Of a stretch of 64,000 nucleotides of DNA, positions 46,873-55,516 are shown in pieces. Made by a program: the position numbers and the translations under genes. The stretch's first letter is position 1, and each line of letters opens with the position of its first letter. The stretch comes from Treponema sp. (GTDB taxonomy: Bacteria > Spirochaetota > Spirochaetia > Treponematales > Treponemataceae), in NCBI GenBank assembly GCA_004554075.1, contig SFOB01000002.1:33642-97641 (forward strand), in the 5' to 3' direction. Under the pieces are notes generated by a model, which saw only the letters and a program-made list of their open reading frames with translations, did no database searches and had not been told where the DNA came from.

Positions 46873-47276
46873 TGAAAATACTTTGCGATACACATATTAT
46901 AATTTGGTATTTGACAGGCGACAGCCGACTATCTCAAAAAGCTATAGATCTCATAGAAGATTAGAATAATGAAATATATTACAGTCTGGTTTCAGTTTGG
47001 GAAGTTGCAATTAAACATGGTAGAAATCCAAATAAACTAACACTCTCTGCAAAAGATTTTGTTCAATTCTGCGAAGATCAGGATTTTCAAGAATATCCAA
47101 TATCTAAAGACCATGTTTTTACAATCGATACTCTAACACGTTCAGCCAATGCCCCAGAACATCATGATCCGTTTGACAGATTGTTGATTTCACAAGCAAA
47201 GGCAGATGGAATTACATTTATTACACACGATACGCTCATTCCTTATTATAATGAACCTTGTGTGTTGTCAGTGTGA
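46872..47276 (+). pseudogene. VapC-type PIN-domain toxin with premature stop
   Basis: Read through, 134 aa: MKILCDTHIIIWYLTGDSRL starts with the first catalytic Asp, VSVWEVAIKHGR holds the Glu and HHDPFDRLLISQAKADG the remaining Asp pair. Codon 31 is TAG (46962-46964), where relatives continue (LIED-x-NNEIYYS), so translation would stop before the active site is complete. All later residues look conserved and in frame, so the lesion is recent or the stop is suppressed. Overlaps a convergent peptidase gene by 31 bases. Confidence 0.85.
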
Positions 47277-47833
47277 AAATCTATTCTCTTAAAATACGCG
47301 CCGCCGTTCTGTTTTAGCCATTTGTTGCATCTCTTATAATCCGGGAAAATGCGGAGCACTTCGTCGTAGAAGTCGCGAGAATGATTCATGTGGCGGCGGT
47401 GGCAGAGTTCGTGAACCACTACGCTGTCCAGAACTTCTGGCGGCATGAGTACAAGAAGACAGTTGAAGTTGAGATTTCCGTCTACCGAGCAGCTTCCCCA
47501 GCGGGACTTCTGCAGGCGGATAAAGATTTTATTGTATGAAATACCGGCGAGTTTTGCGTAGTACTCTACCCTTTGCGGAATTACTACCCTCGCCTTTTTT
47601 TTAATCTGTTTGATGTCTTCTTCGGTGAGCGGGCCCATGGAATCGGCAAGTGCGGTCTGCTTTTCTACCTTTTCCATCTGCTTGGTAATCCAGTCTTTCT
47701 TTTCTTTGATGAAGTTTTCAGCGATAAATGTCGGAGTTCCAAGCGGCACTTTCACGATGACTTTTTTATCATCAGCCACATGGATACTCATTGAGCGTCG
47801 TCTGGATTTCTGGATTACGTAGTTTACTTCCAT
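47246..47833 (-). CDS. YgjP-like M48-type metallopeptidase domain protein
   Basis: 195 aa DUF45/YgjP family. RLQKSRWGSCSVDGNLNFNCLLVLMPPEVLDSVVVHELCHRRHMNHSRDF, in its parts, contains the HELCH zinc site and the third His ligand in MNHSRDFY. Members resemble SprT and the DNA-protein crosslink proteases; substrate unknown. Start codon overlaps the stop of the thioesterase gene (TAATG). Confidence 0.92.
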   Translation of the reverse strand: MEVNYVIQKSRRRSMSIHVADDKKVIVKVPLGTPTFIAENFIKEKKDWITKQMEKVEKQTALADSMGPLTEEDIKQIKKKARVVIPQRVEYYAKLAGISYNKIFIRLQKSRWGSCSVDGNLNFNCLLVLMPPEVLDSVVVHELCHRRHMNHSRDFYDEVLRIFPDYKRCNKWLKQNGGAYFKRIDFHTDNTQGSL

Positions 47834-48567
47834 TATTTAAATTGGATCTTCATCTCAAAGACGCTTCTGTCGCTTTCTTTGATTATGATTTGAGTTGAAG
47901 AATCTTTTGTTCTGGAGTAAACACGCAGAGTCTGACCTTCCTTGCTTTCGCCGGTGTAATGAACTTCGAGAGAATCCGGTTCATGAGCAAGAAGAAAATC
48001 GTCTGTGAAAACATTGAGGGCAAGCTTTATGTACTCAATATTGTTCATGTGATGAGACATATCGATGTGCTGACTTCGGATTACCTGCTCGTACTTGAAA
48101 TCATCTTCTGTAAAATCTGAATCAAATCTTTCGAAAGGTTCGTTGTAAGCTGCTTCCGGGAAACCTTCTTTTGGATAATTAAGGTTTGTGATTTTTACCG
48201 GACGATGTTTTTCCAGATCAAGCACGCAGGCTTCCTGATTTGCTGTTATCAAAACAGAGCCGTCTTTATCGCGCAAAACTGTATTTACGTGAGTCTTAAA
48301 TCCTGCATTGTCGATCGGGAAAGTTGAGGCATCAATCTTCTGACGCCAGGTCGGACGCTTTTCAAAATGAATCTTTGATTTAGTGAAAACCCAGAAAGCG
48401 TTATATCTTTCGCGGTAGATTACGCCGTCACAGTCGAGCATATTAAAACACTCTGTAAGATTGTCCTGAATCATAAGAACAGTCTGAGCGATTCCCATTT
48501 TAAGTGAACTGTCGATAAAAGCCGAGGAAATGTTGCGTTCCTGCGAAAAGATAAGATTTTTTTCCAT
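47833..48567 (-). CDS. Acyl-ACP thioesterase family protein
   Basis: 244 aa, two hotdog domains. VFTKSKIHFEKRPTWRQKIDAST, FKTHVNTVLRD and the second-domain HIDMSHHMNNIEYIKLALNVF match FatA/FatB-type bacterial thioesterases; Asp, Asn and His in that last motif are catalytic. Releases fatty acids from acyl-carrier protein. Coupled to the peptidase gene downstream, though the functions seem unrelated. Confidence 0.87.
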   Translation of the reverse strand: MEKNLIFSQERNISSAFIDSSLKMGIAQTVLMIQDNLTECFNMLDCDGVIYRERYNAFWVFTKSKIHFEKRPTWRQKIDASTFPIDNAGFKTHVNTVLRDKDGSVLITANQEACVLDLEKHRPVKITNLNYPKEGFPEAAYNEPFERFDSDFTEDDFKYEQVIRSQHIDMSHHMNNIEYIKLALNVFTDDFLLAHEPDSLEVHYTGESKEGQTLRVYSRTKDSSTQIIIKESDRSVFEMKIQFK

Positions 48568-48611
48568 ACTCTAATTATAGTTTTTTTCGAAGATTACGCA
48601 AAGGGAGTCCC

Positions 48612-49037
48612 TTATTTTCCGGCGACCTTTCTGATCATTTCTGCCATAGCCAGAAACTTTTCTTCACTTATAAGGGCAAGACCTTCCCCTTCGTCTCCTA
48701 AAACGAAGAGGCGGTCGCCGGTTTTTATGTCAAAAATCTTTCGGGCCTTTGCAGGAATAACAATCTGTCCTTTATCACCCACGGTTACCACACCGAACAT
48801 ATGTTTTCCCTTTGGAGGAAGGCCCAGGTCTTCAGAGCCGGAAGGTTCATAATTCACAAGAGAATCGAGGCTTACGTCGAAGAGCTCGGCAAGAAGGCGG
48901 CATTTTTCGATGTCGGGAACGGTTTCTCCACATTCCCACTTTGCCACCGCCTGCCGGGAGACACCCGCTTTTTCGGCAACCTCTTCCTGGGTGAGGTTCT
49001 GCACTTTCCTAAGGTGAATTAAATTATCCTTGAACAT
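48612..49037 (-). CDS. HTH-AbrB fusion transcriptional regulator
   Basis: 141 aa. Residues 1-62 are an XRE HTH (LIHLRKVQNLTQEEVAEKAGVSRQAVAKWE), and residues 80-135 an AbrB/SpoVT hairpin (VVTVGDKGQIVIPAKARKIFDIKTGDRLFVLGDE). Two DNA-binding folds in one chain are typical of a small group of regulators. ATG at 49037 is chosen because AAGGG lies 7 bases before it; a closer ATG sits at 49043. It overlaps the acyltransferase gene. Confidence 0.9.
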   Translation of the reverse strand: MFKDNLIHLRKVQNLTQEEVAEKAGVSRQAVAKWECGETVPDIEKCRLLAELFDVSLDSLVNYEPSGSEDLGLPPKGKHMFGVVTVGDKGQIVIPAKARKIFDIKTGDRLFVLGDEGEGLALISEEKFLAMAEMIRKVAGK

Positions 49038-50142
49038 TGTCATTCCCTTCTGTTTCTTTAACCTTTACGGGCTTTTTCTTACTGATTCCCAATACAGCCC
49101 ATCTGAAGAATGGTATGCGGCTTATAATCTCGTTCAATGCGTAGCCCAGTGCAAAGCTTGCCGCAAGGCTCAAAATGTAAATTGCCCATACAGGAATGCT
49201 TTCAGACTTTCCGATTAAAAGAGCCACAGTGGAAAGACCAAGATAATGGAAAACGTAAAGTCCCCAGCTTCGCTTATTGAACCATTTTGTAACATTGTTT
49301 TCAAAATTAAAGAAGCGGGCAAAACCACCGATTATGGCAAGACTCATAAACCAGGCGAAAAGTGTGAAAAGCGGACTTCTGTTTATAGGAACGTCGGCGT
49401 AATTCTGTCCGAAATAAACGATACAGAAAGCAAGGCATAAACCGCAGGCAACCGTCGCAAAGAGCGGGAACCATTTTTTCACTCTCTCAATAACTTCGTC
49501 ATGAGAAAAAATAAAGTAGCCAAGGAAGAAGACGCAGCCGTAAAGTCCGAATCGGTAGACAACTATAATAGGCGTATTCAAAATCTGAGCGGCACCCCAA
49601 ACAAGAGCGCCCAAAAGAATCAGGACAATCACGTTAGTTTTTCCGCATAGATTCCAGAGATGGTCCTTTTCGATTTTTCTTACTAAAACCAGAAGCAAAG
49701 AAAGTAACCACAAAACCTGAATGTACCAGAGAACTCCCGTTCCGGAAAGAGCCATAATCAGATAACGGAAGAAAAGAGGTGCCTGGTCGAACTCTCCGCC
49801 GTATCCACCCAGACTCATGTTTACATAACCCTGAATAAACTGAAAAGCCAGAAGTCCAATTGTGGAAGGAACCAGAAGCTTTGTAGTGCGGCTTCTCACA
49901 AATTCTTTGTTTGTATGATTTTCAAGATATAGGCGCGAACTGATTCCCGATACAATAAAAAGCAGCACCATCATCCAGGGATAAACAATGTACATAAAAG
50001 TATCAAACCACTGAACATCCATGGAAGTAATTTTTCCAACGACGCCAACAATTCCTTCTGCATTGTACATGTAAAAAAGATGATAAATAACGACAATCAG
50101 AACTGTAACCCATCTGATATTATCAAGCCAGTGTTTTCTCAT
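49024..50142 (-). CDS. Acyltransferase-3 family membrane protein
   Basis: 372 aa from the ATG at 50142 (GGAGG 5 bases upstream). Ten or so helices; opening MRKHWLDNIRWVTVLIVVIYHLFYM has the Arg and catalytic His typical of the family (OafA/NodX type), with SRLYLENHTNKEFVRSRTTKLLVPS next. Transfers acyl groups to cell-surface or other glycan acceptors. The HTH-AbrB gene overlaps its 3' end. Confidence 0.88.
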   Translation of the reverse strand: MRKHWLDNIRWVTVLIVVIYHLFYMYNAEGIVGVVGKITSMDVQWFDTFMYIVYPWMMVLLFIVSGISSRLYLENHTNKEFVRSRTTKLLVPSTIGLLAFQFIQGYVNMSLGGYGGEFDQAPLFFRYLIMALSGTGVLWYIQVLWLLSLLLVLVRKIEKDHLWNLCGKTNVIVLILLGALVWGAAQILNTPIIVVYRFGLYGCVFFLGYFIFSHDEVIERVKKWFPLFATVACGLCLAFCIVYFGQNYADVPINRSPLFTLFAWFMSLAIIGGFARFFNFENNVTKWFNKRSWGLYVFHYLGLSTVALLIGKSESIPVWAIYILSLAASFALGYALNEIISRIPFFRWAVLGISKKKPVKVKETEGNDNVQG

Positions 50143-50290
50143 TTTCTCCTCCAAAACTCTGTTTGCGATTGTATAACAAATCTCACATTCGCAATTAATC
50201 CTAACATTAATTTTAAGACGGAAAATCTTACTTGTCTATCAATTAAAGTATGCTTTTTAGAGAAAAAATGTTAGCTTTGGTTGCAATTCT

Positions 50291-50746
50291 TTACAAAGCC
50301 ATCACATAAATCTGGCAGGGATTGGCCTCATCCCAGAGGAGAGGGAATACTTCGAGCTCCTTAAAGCCGCAGCTGATGTAAAAGAGATTGGTCCGATCGT
50401 AATCTTCATACATACCCATCTTCACAGTCTTTACCTGCATGAACTCATAGCCCTGAGCCTTTGCAACTTCTTTGGCTTTTTCTACAAGCTGGCGGCCGAT
50501 GCCGTTTCGATGGAAGTCTTTCATAACTCCCATAACGGCAAGTTCAACTGTGGCATTTCCTGTCTTCTTCAGACACAGGAATCCCTGAATCTTATCATCT
50601 TCCTTTGCTGCCAGAAAGGTCCAGTTTGCGCAATCGCGGATATAACCTTCCCTGCTCTCTTCGACTTCAAACCACTCGGTAAGAGCCTCAAGTACTTTTC
50701 TTGCAATAGCCTGTTTTTCAGCTGAATCTGTAATCTCTGTAATCAT
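50291..50746 (-). CDS. GNAT-family N-acetyltransferase
   Basis: 151 aa. VMKDFHRNGIGRQLVEKAKEVAKAQGYEF is the CoA loop and YEDYDRTNLFYISCGFKELEVFPLLWDEANPC the C-terminal core. Of the type annotated as aminoglycoside- or small-molecule-acetyltransferase in Firmicutes. Lies 12 bases after the AAA gene on the same strand. Substrate unknown. Confidence 0.86.
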   Translation of the reverse strand: MITEITDSAEKQAIARKVLEALTEWFEVEESREGYIRDCANWTFLAAKEDDKIQGFLCLKKTGNATVELAVMGVMKDFHRNGIGRQLVEKAKEVAKAQGYEFMQVKTVKMGMYEDYDRTNLFYISCGFKELEVFPLLWDEANPCQIYVMAL

Positions 50747-50758
50747 TTTTCTCTTATT

Positions 50759-52621
50759 TTATTCCGTTCGTATTTTAAGTTTTTTTCCGGAGAATGCAAT
50801 TCCGAATTTTATGATGTCTGGTATTCTTTCTTCTTTCATTTCTGTATCGTACGCATTCTCATTTATCTGATTAAGAGCCTCCGCTGACAATGTATCCAGT
50901 TCTTCATCGCTTAAATCTTTACCCCATTTTAGTTCCATAATCATCCCAGGATATTTGTTTTCGCGAGGTAACATACTGATATCATATCTTCCATCACCGG
51001 ATTCTCTGTTTGATCTGATTTTGTACTGATTATCCATCAATGCCACGAGTCCTAATACCAACCCATGATAAAAGCCTTCTGCTCCGGCATCATAGAAGCT
51101 GATACTTCTCATCATGTATTCTTCAATTCCATCCTGAAGTTTCTTAGTATCATGTGCATACAGGCTCTCAGCAATCTTATTTGCTGTGCCCCTTCCCATT
51201 GCTCCAATCTGCATCAGATGCGAGAGAATCTCACTTTTATAAACAGCAGCTATTTCACGATTCGGTATTGAAACCTCGCACAACCATGCTCCATCTCCTT
51301 GAAGTTCCTTTTTTGGTGTTTTAAGATATCCCGCTACCAAAAGGAGACTGTAGATATTCGCAGGGTCTTCAGTGAGGGATCTGTATACTACATTTTGATC
51401 TATTCTAGCTATAACACGTTCACCCTGCAGGAGAGAGAACAATTTTTCTTGTATATCATCTGTAGCAGTTTTCAGTACATCTTCCAAAATTTCATTTTTT
51501 CCGGTATTGACCCAATACGCCTGTGGTAAACATCCCCTAGAAAGATAACTGATTACAGACCATGGATTATAAATTTCCTTATTTCCAAAGTAATATCCGT
51601 CATACCAGTTTCTGAGTTCTTCTTCCTTATCCGATGCACCATAATATGCAAGCATCTTATTCACTTCATCTTCAGTAAATCCGAAGAATCCATCATATTC
51701 TTCATCCATAATGGAATTAACGGTAAGATTGTTTAAACCACTGAAAATGCTTTCTTGTGCAATTCTCAGTATTCCGGTCAAAAAGCCATAGGATAAGTTA
51801 CTGTTATCCTTAAATGCGCCGGAAAAGAAATTCCTCATAAAGCCAATGATTTCATCATAAAATTCTTTTGAATATCCTTCCTGTATCGGAGTATCATATT
51901 CGTCAATTATGATGACAGGAGCTTTTCTGTAATGTTCAGCAAGCATTTTGGATAGTCGTTGAAGAGAGGTAGAGAGTTCTACCACATCTGCCCGTCCATC
52001 TAGAACTTTTTCAAAATAATCTTTTTCGTATTTTTCAAGTTTATCACTAGTCCTAAGTTCTGAGTGTCTTCCGAATTCTTCCTGCAAAAGTCCTGCAATC
52101 TTTGTAAACGTTGCTTCCCAGGAATCATATTTAACATCTTTAAAAGTCAGATAGATTACAGGATACTTTCCCTGGTGTTTTCTGTACTCATCCCCACACT
52201 TCCAGATAGCCTTGTCAGTGAAATATTTGCTTGTATCCTCATCTGAAATCTCAAAGAATACTCGAAGCATATCCATGTTTAATGTCTTTCCAAAACCTCT
52301 AGGTCTGGTAAATAATGAAACAAAGGATTTACGATCCAGAAACTCTTTAATCAGTAAAGTCTTATCAACATAATAGTATTCAGACTGGGCACGGATATAA
52401 TCCGATATTCCAACAGGAAGTGGCTTTTTCCCTTCCTCAGTTTCTGTCTTTACATATTGACCGGTAACGATACGACTGTCTGAAGGACGTTTTGCATCAT
52501 CTGGTATCTGCCACTGCTTACCGGCTCTCACAGCACCGGGAATCTTTCCGTCCTTACAGAACTGTGTAACCCTACGCTCTGATATTCCCCATAACGCTGA
52601 TATTTCTTTGCAGGATTTCAT
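50759..52621 (-). CDS. HTH-fused AAA-ATPase-like/PD-(D/E)XK protein
   Basis: 620 aa. An N-terminal excisionase-like winged HTH (residues 1-50: KEISALWGISERRVTQFCKDGKIPGAVRAGKQWQIP) precedes the PF09820 AAA-ATPase-like region (GISDYIRAQSEYYYVDKTLLIKEFL, TRPRGFGKTLNMDMLR as Walker A, VIIIDEYDTPIQ as Walker B). The C-terminus RYDISMLPRENKYPGMIMELKWGK has the D...ExK of the PDDEXK_9 nuclease fold. Widespread in Treponema and Bacteroidetes; function unknown. Repeat operators upstream suggest that the HTH domain regulates its own gene. Confidence 0.87.
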   Translation of the reverse strand: MKSCKEISALWGISERRVTQFCKDGKIPGAVRAGKQWQIPDDAKRPSDSRIVTGQYVKTETEEGKKPLPVGISDYIRAQSEYYYVDKTLLIKEFLDRKSFVSLFTRPRGFGKTLNMDMLRVFFEISDEDTSKYFTDKAIWKCGDEYRKHQGKYPVIYLTFKDVKYDSWEATFTKIAGLLQEEFGRHSELRTSDKLEKYEKDYFEKVLDGRADVVELSTSLQRLSKMLAEHYRKAPVIIIDEYDTPIQEGYSKEFYDEIIGFMRNFFSGAFKDNSNLSYGFLTGILRIAQESIFSGLNNLTVNSIMDEEYDGFFGFTEDEVNKMLAYYGASDKEEELRNWYDGYYFGNKEIYNPWSVISYLSRGCLPQAYWVNTGKNEILEDVLKTATDDIQEKLFSLLQGERVIARIDQNVVYRSLTEDPANIYSLLLVAGYLKTPKKELQGDGAWLCEVSIPNREIAAVYKSEILSHLMQIGAMGRGTANKIAESLYAHDTKKLQDGIEEYMMRSISFYDAGAEGFYHGLVLGLVALMDNQYKIRSNRESGDGRYDISMLPRENKYPGMIMELKWGKDLSDEELDTLSAEALNQINENAYDTEMKEERIPDIIKFGIAFSGKKLKIRTE

Positions 52622-52656
52622 GTGAATACGTCTCCATCACATCTATTGTTTCCTAC

Positions 52657-52740
52657 AGTATAAATACTTTCGGAAGGATGTCAACAAAAATTGATATCCT
52701 TCCGAATATTTTGATTTCCTTCCGAATGAATTTCCGAATG
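52657..52740 (-). promoter_or_regulatory. Promoter with four TTCCGAA repeats, upstream of the HTH-AAA gene
   Basis: On the minus strand TTGACA (52679-52684) and TATACT (52657-52662) are 16 bases apart. TTCGGAAGGAT (52669-52679) and ATCCTTCCGAA (52696-52706) are perfect 11-base inverted arms, the first inside the spacer. CCTTCCGAAT recurs at 52718-52727 and TTTCCGAATG at 52731-52740. Spacing of the last three is about 13-21 bases. Confidence 0.7.
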
Positions 52741-52762
52741 ATATATTCTAGTATTGTCTATA

Positions 52763-53146
52763 TTAAACCGTAATTTCAATCTGATTATTTTCGATGCCGA
52801 GGATGCAGCTTTCGTAGTAGCCGTCGCCGGTGGTTCTTGGGCCGCTGAGAACTTCGTAGCCGTCGTTTTTCAGACGGGCAGTGAGTTCATCAACTTTTTC
52901 TTTGCTGCCCACGCTGAAGGCAAGATGGATGAAACCTGTATGGTTCAATTCTTTTGGAGTATCAGCAAGTTCAGGTCTTGTCATGATTTCAAGCCGGCTA
53001 CCATCATCAAAAGAAATGAAGTATGAACGAAAATCAGTTGTCTTATTATGATAGCCATCGTTAGATTTTCCGCCAAAATATTTGATGAAAAAATCTCTGG
53101 CTTTTTCCAAATCATTTATATATAAAGCAACGTGTTCGATCTTCAT
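52763..53146 (-). CDS. Glyoxalase/VOC-family protein
   Basis: 127 aa. KIEHVALYINDLEKARDFFIKYFGGK opens the first beta-alpha-beta module, and LNHTGFIHLAFSVGSKEKVDELTARLKNDGYEVLSGPRTTGDGYYESCI the second; His and Glu in HVAL, HLAF and the ending IEITV are metal-site candidates. Vicinal oxygen chelate fold; the reaction (lactoylglutathione lyase, dioxygenase or resistance) is not determined. Co-directional with the EamA transporter. Confidence 0.9.
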   Translation of the reverse strand: MKIEHVALYINDLEKARDFFIKYFGGKSNDGYHNKTTDFRSYFISFDDGSRLEIMTRPELADTPKELNHTGFIHLAFSVGSKEKVDELTARLKNDGYEVLSGPRTTGDGYYESCILGIENNQIEITV

Positions 53147-53160
53147 ATATTACACCTTCC

Positions 53161-54042
53161 TTATTTGCCCGATTTTGTCAAAATTACAACCGATGCCAAA
53201 ATCAGAAGAATGCCTGCACCTGACATAATAGTCAGCTTCTCCTCAAACACGAGGATTCCAATCAGCGTTGCAACCATAGGCTCAATAGTTGCGATGATTC
53301 CAGCTTTGCTCGCTTCTACACTTTCGAGGCCGAGGGTGTATGACAAAAAAGGAATCACTGCGGTAATCAAGGCAGTAAGGAAGCAGAAGAAAATCAGAAA
53401 GCCCAAGTCCGGCGCGCTCGAAAATTTCCCCATCATATCTGCAGGTCGGGAAATAATCCATGAGCCGACAGCCGCAAAAATAAAGGTATAAGTTGTAACG
53501 GTGTACGAAGAATATTTTCGCAAGGCAACTTTGCCCAGAATGCTGTACAAGCCGTAACCGATTCCAGAGCCAAGGCCAACAAGCAGACCAGTCACAGTCA
53601 TCCCTTCTCCAGAGATTCCCGAAACCAGAACACAGCCTGCAAAGGCAAGGCCCAGCGCAATCAGCTTTCTTCTGTCCAGCTTTTCATGAAAGAAGAAAAT
53701 GGACATAAGCATAATCCATACCGGCGAGGTATAAAGCAGAATCGCAGCAGTTGAAAGCGGCATCATAGTAATGGCGGTAAAATAGCAGATGGTAAAAAAG
53801 AGAATGCTTCCAAAACCGAGGCCAAGAAAAAGAGGAATATCCTTTGGCGAAATCTTAAAGCCCCTGCGGTCTTTTACCACCAGGACCAGAGAAAAAATCA
53901 GAGCCGCCAGTGTAATGCGGATTGAAACAATTTGAATTGCACTGAAGCCGTATGTCCCGAGTTTTCTTACAAAGATGCCCATGCTTCCCCAGAAACATCC
54001 TGCAAGAATGATGAGGGCGGTGCCTAATTTAGAGTTAACCAT
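53161..54042 (-). CDS. EamA/DMT-family transporter
   Basis: 293 aa, ten helices in two EamA halves (LIILAGCFWGSMGIFVRKLG; LLVGLGSGIGYGLYSILGKVALRK). Exports or imports amino acids, nucleotides or metabolites; direction and cargo unknown. Its start overlaps the 3' end of the HD-domain gene by 19 bases. Confidence 0.92.
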   Translation of the reverse strand: MVNSKLGTALIILAGCFWGSMGIFVRKLGTYGFSAIQIVSIRITLAALIFSLVLVVKDRRGFKISPKDIPLFLGLGFGSILFFTICYFTAITMMPLSTAAILLYTSPVWIMLMSIFFFHEKLDRRKLIALGLAFAGCVLVSGISGEGMTVTGLLVGLGSGIGYGLYSILGKVALRKYSSYTVTTYTFIFAAVGSWIISRPADMMGKFSSAPDLGFLIFFCFLTALITAVIPFLSYTLGLESVEASKAGIIATIEPMVATLIGILVFEEKLTIMSGAGILLILASVVILTKSGK

Positions 54043-54641
54043 TTTTTTTCTATTGCATTTTCAATATTAGTTTCTACCCAGGTATATACCTGCGGCATAA
54101 ATTCTTTTACGACGTTCATTCGGTTTTCGACATTAGAACGCTTTGTTCCGCTTCCTATCCATGTATGTCCTTGTGTAAGAGTATTATGTAAAAACGGTTG
54201 AAGTCTATCCATACAGGCAGCATATTTTGCATCAGGAGTTTTCATTTCGTCAAATTCTTCCCAAAGACTACGGATTTCCTGTCCCTGTTCCTGGGGCAAC
54301 ATTGCAAACAGCTTGTCAGCGGCAGCTTGTTCTCTCTGTTCCTTATCTTTATTTCCAACAGGATCATAGGCGAATGTGTCACCCGCATAGATTTCAATTA
54401 AATCATGAACCACACACATTTTTATGGCACGGGCTACATCAACAGGTTCTATAGCATATTCTGAAAATAACAAAGCCATCACTGCAATGTGCCAGGAATG
54501 CTCCGCATCATTCTCACGACGCGAACCGTCAATAAGCATAGTTCGTCTCAAAATACCCGTCATCTTATCAATTTCAGCAGTGAACTTAAGCTGCTGGTCT
54601 AAACGGATATTCTTGCTTGAAATAAAATCTTCAAGTCCCAT
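54024..54641 (-). CDS. HD-domain 5'-nucleotidase-like protein
   Basis: 205 aa from the ATG at 54641 (GGGAGG 5 bases upstream). RRENDAEHSWHIAVMALLFSEY holds the first metal His, KMCVVHDLIEIYAGDTFAYD the HD pair, and DRLQPFLHN a later Asp. Same length and layout as HDDC2/YfbR dNMP phosphatases. Cytoplasmic nucleotide hydrolase. Overlaps the transporter gene downstream. Confidence 0.9.
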   Translation of the reverse strand: MGLEDFISSKNIRLDQQLKFTAEIDKMTGILRRTMLIDGSRRENDAEHSWHIAVMALLFSEYAIEPVDVARAIKMCVVHDLIEIYAGDTFAYDPVGNKDKEQREQAAADKLFAMLPQEQGQEIRSLWEEFDEMKTPDAKYAACMDRLQPFLHNTLTQGHTWIGSGTKRSNVENRMNVVKEFMPQVYTWVETNIENAIEKKWLTLN

Positions 54642-54660
54642 GAACACCTCCCTTTAGGTC

Positions 54661-55458
54661 TTACCCTATCGTACAAACCTTACCGCGAAGAATATATCCT
54701 AATTTTGTATAACAGGCATTTGACGCAGCGTAATCAGCATTAGTGTAGAGGGTTGGGAGCAGACCCTGTTTTACCGCCTCTTTTGAAACCTGATAAACAA
54801 GATTTTCTGCGTAGTGGCGGCGGCGGAATTCTTTGAGAGTATAAACAAGACTGAGACTTGCTAAATTATTAGACACTCTGAAAATGCAGCTTGTAACAAA
54901 TTTTCCTTCGGCATTTTTCCATAGATATGAATGCCCATCTTCAATAAGTACCAGAGAATCCTGTCTATAACCAGCCCTGTCTTTCATCTCAAGTTGTCGT
55001 TCTGTGTGGAAGTTTTCCTTAAAATCTGTAAATACGTCTAAGTCAGCAAGAGTGCAATGATGAAGTTCTCCATCGGCCTTAGTCAGCTTTTCTTCATCTA
55101 CAAGTTTAGGGCAGTCGTAAGCGAACATATTTTTAAGGATAGAAAGTTTCTTCCCCTCTCCGGCAGCACGCTTCATAAAATAATCTGCAAGTTCATACTT
55201 CATGTTTATGCCGTATTTTCCGGCCAGAAATCCATGTTCATCAGAAAACTTGTAAGCGTTTTCCATTTCTTCCGGAGTTGCGTCATCAGCGGTCCAGATC
55301 CATACAGGAAAAGGACTTTGCGAATAACAGATAATCATGCGGCTGTGATCGGTTAAAAGCAGTTCGCAGTCTCTTTTCAGAATGCGTGCAAGTATAAAAA
55401 AAGTATATTTGTCTGCTTCAAGAATTTTAAAATCTCTTTCATCTGCAAAATTATCCAT
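54661..55458 (-). CDS. GNAT-family N-acetyltransferase (long form)
   Basis: 265 aa. The CoA loop is in the C-terminal half: TLKEFRRRHYAENLVYQVSKEAVKQG, with TNADYAASNACYTKLGYILRGKVC at the end; note RRRHYAEN in place of the usual Gly-rich RxxGxG. The N-terminal 130 residues are a degenerate GNAT-like half. Substrate unknown. Confidence 0.8.
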   Translation of the reverse strand: MDNFADERDFKILEADKYTFFILARILKRDCELLLTDHSRMIICYSQSPFPVWIWTADDATPEEMENAYKFSDEHGFLAGKYGINMKYELADYFMKRAAGEGKKLSILKNMFAYDCPKLVDEEKLTKADGELHHCTLADLDVFTDFKENFHTERQLEMKDRAGYRQDSLVLIEDGHSYLWKNAEGKFVTSCIFRVSNNLASLSLVYTLKEFRRRHYAENLVYQVSKEAVKQGLLPTLYTNADYAASNACYTKLGYILRGKVCTIG

Positions 55459-55516
55459 GTGCGCAATCTCCTATATGAATTATATTGTACAGAAGAATTG
55501 CAACAAATTCATCTGA

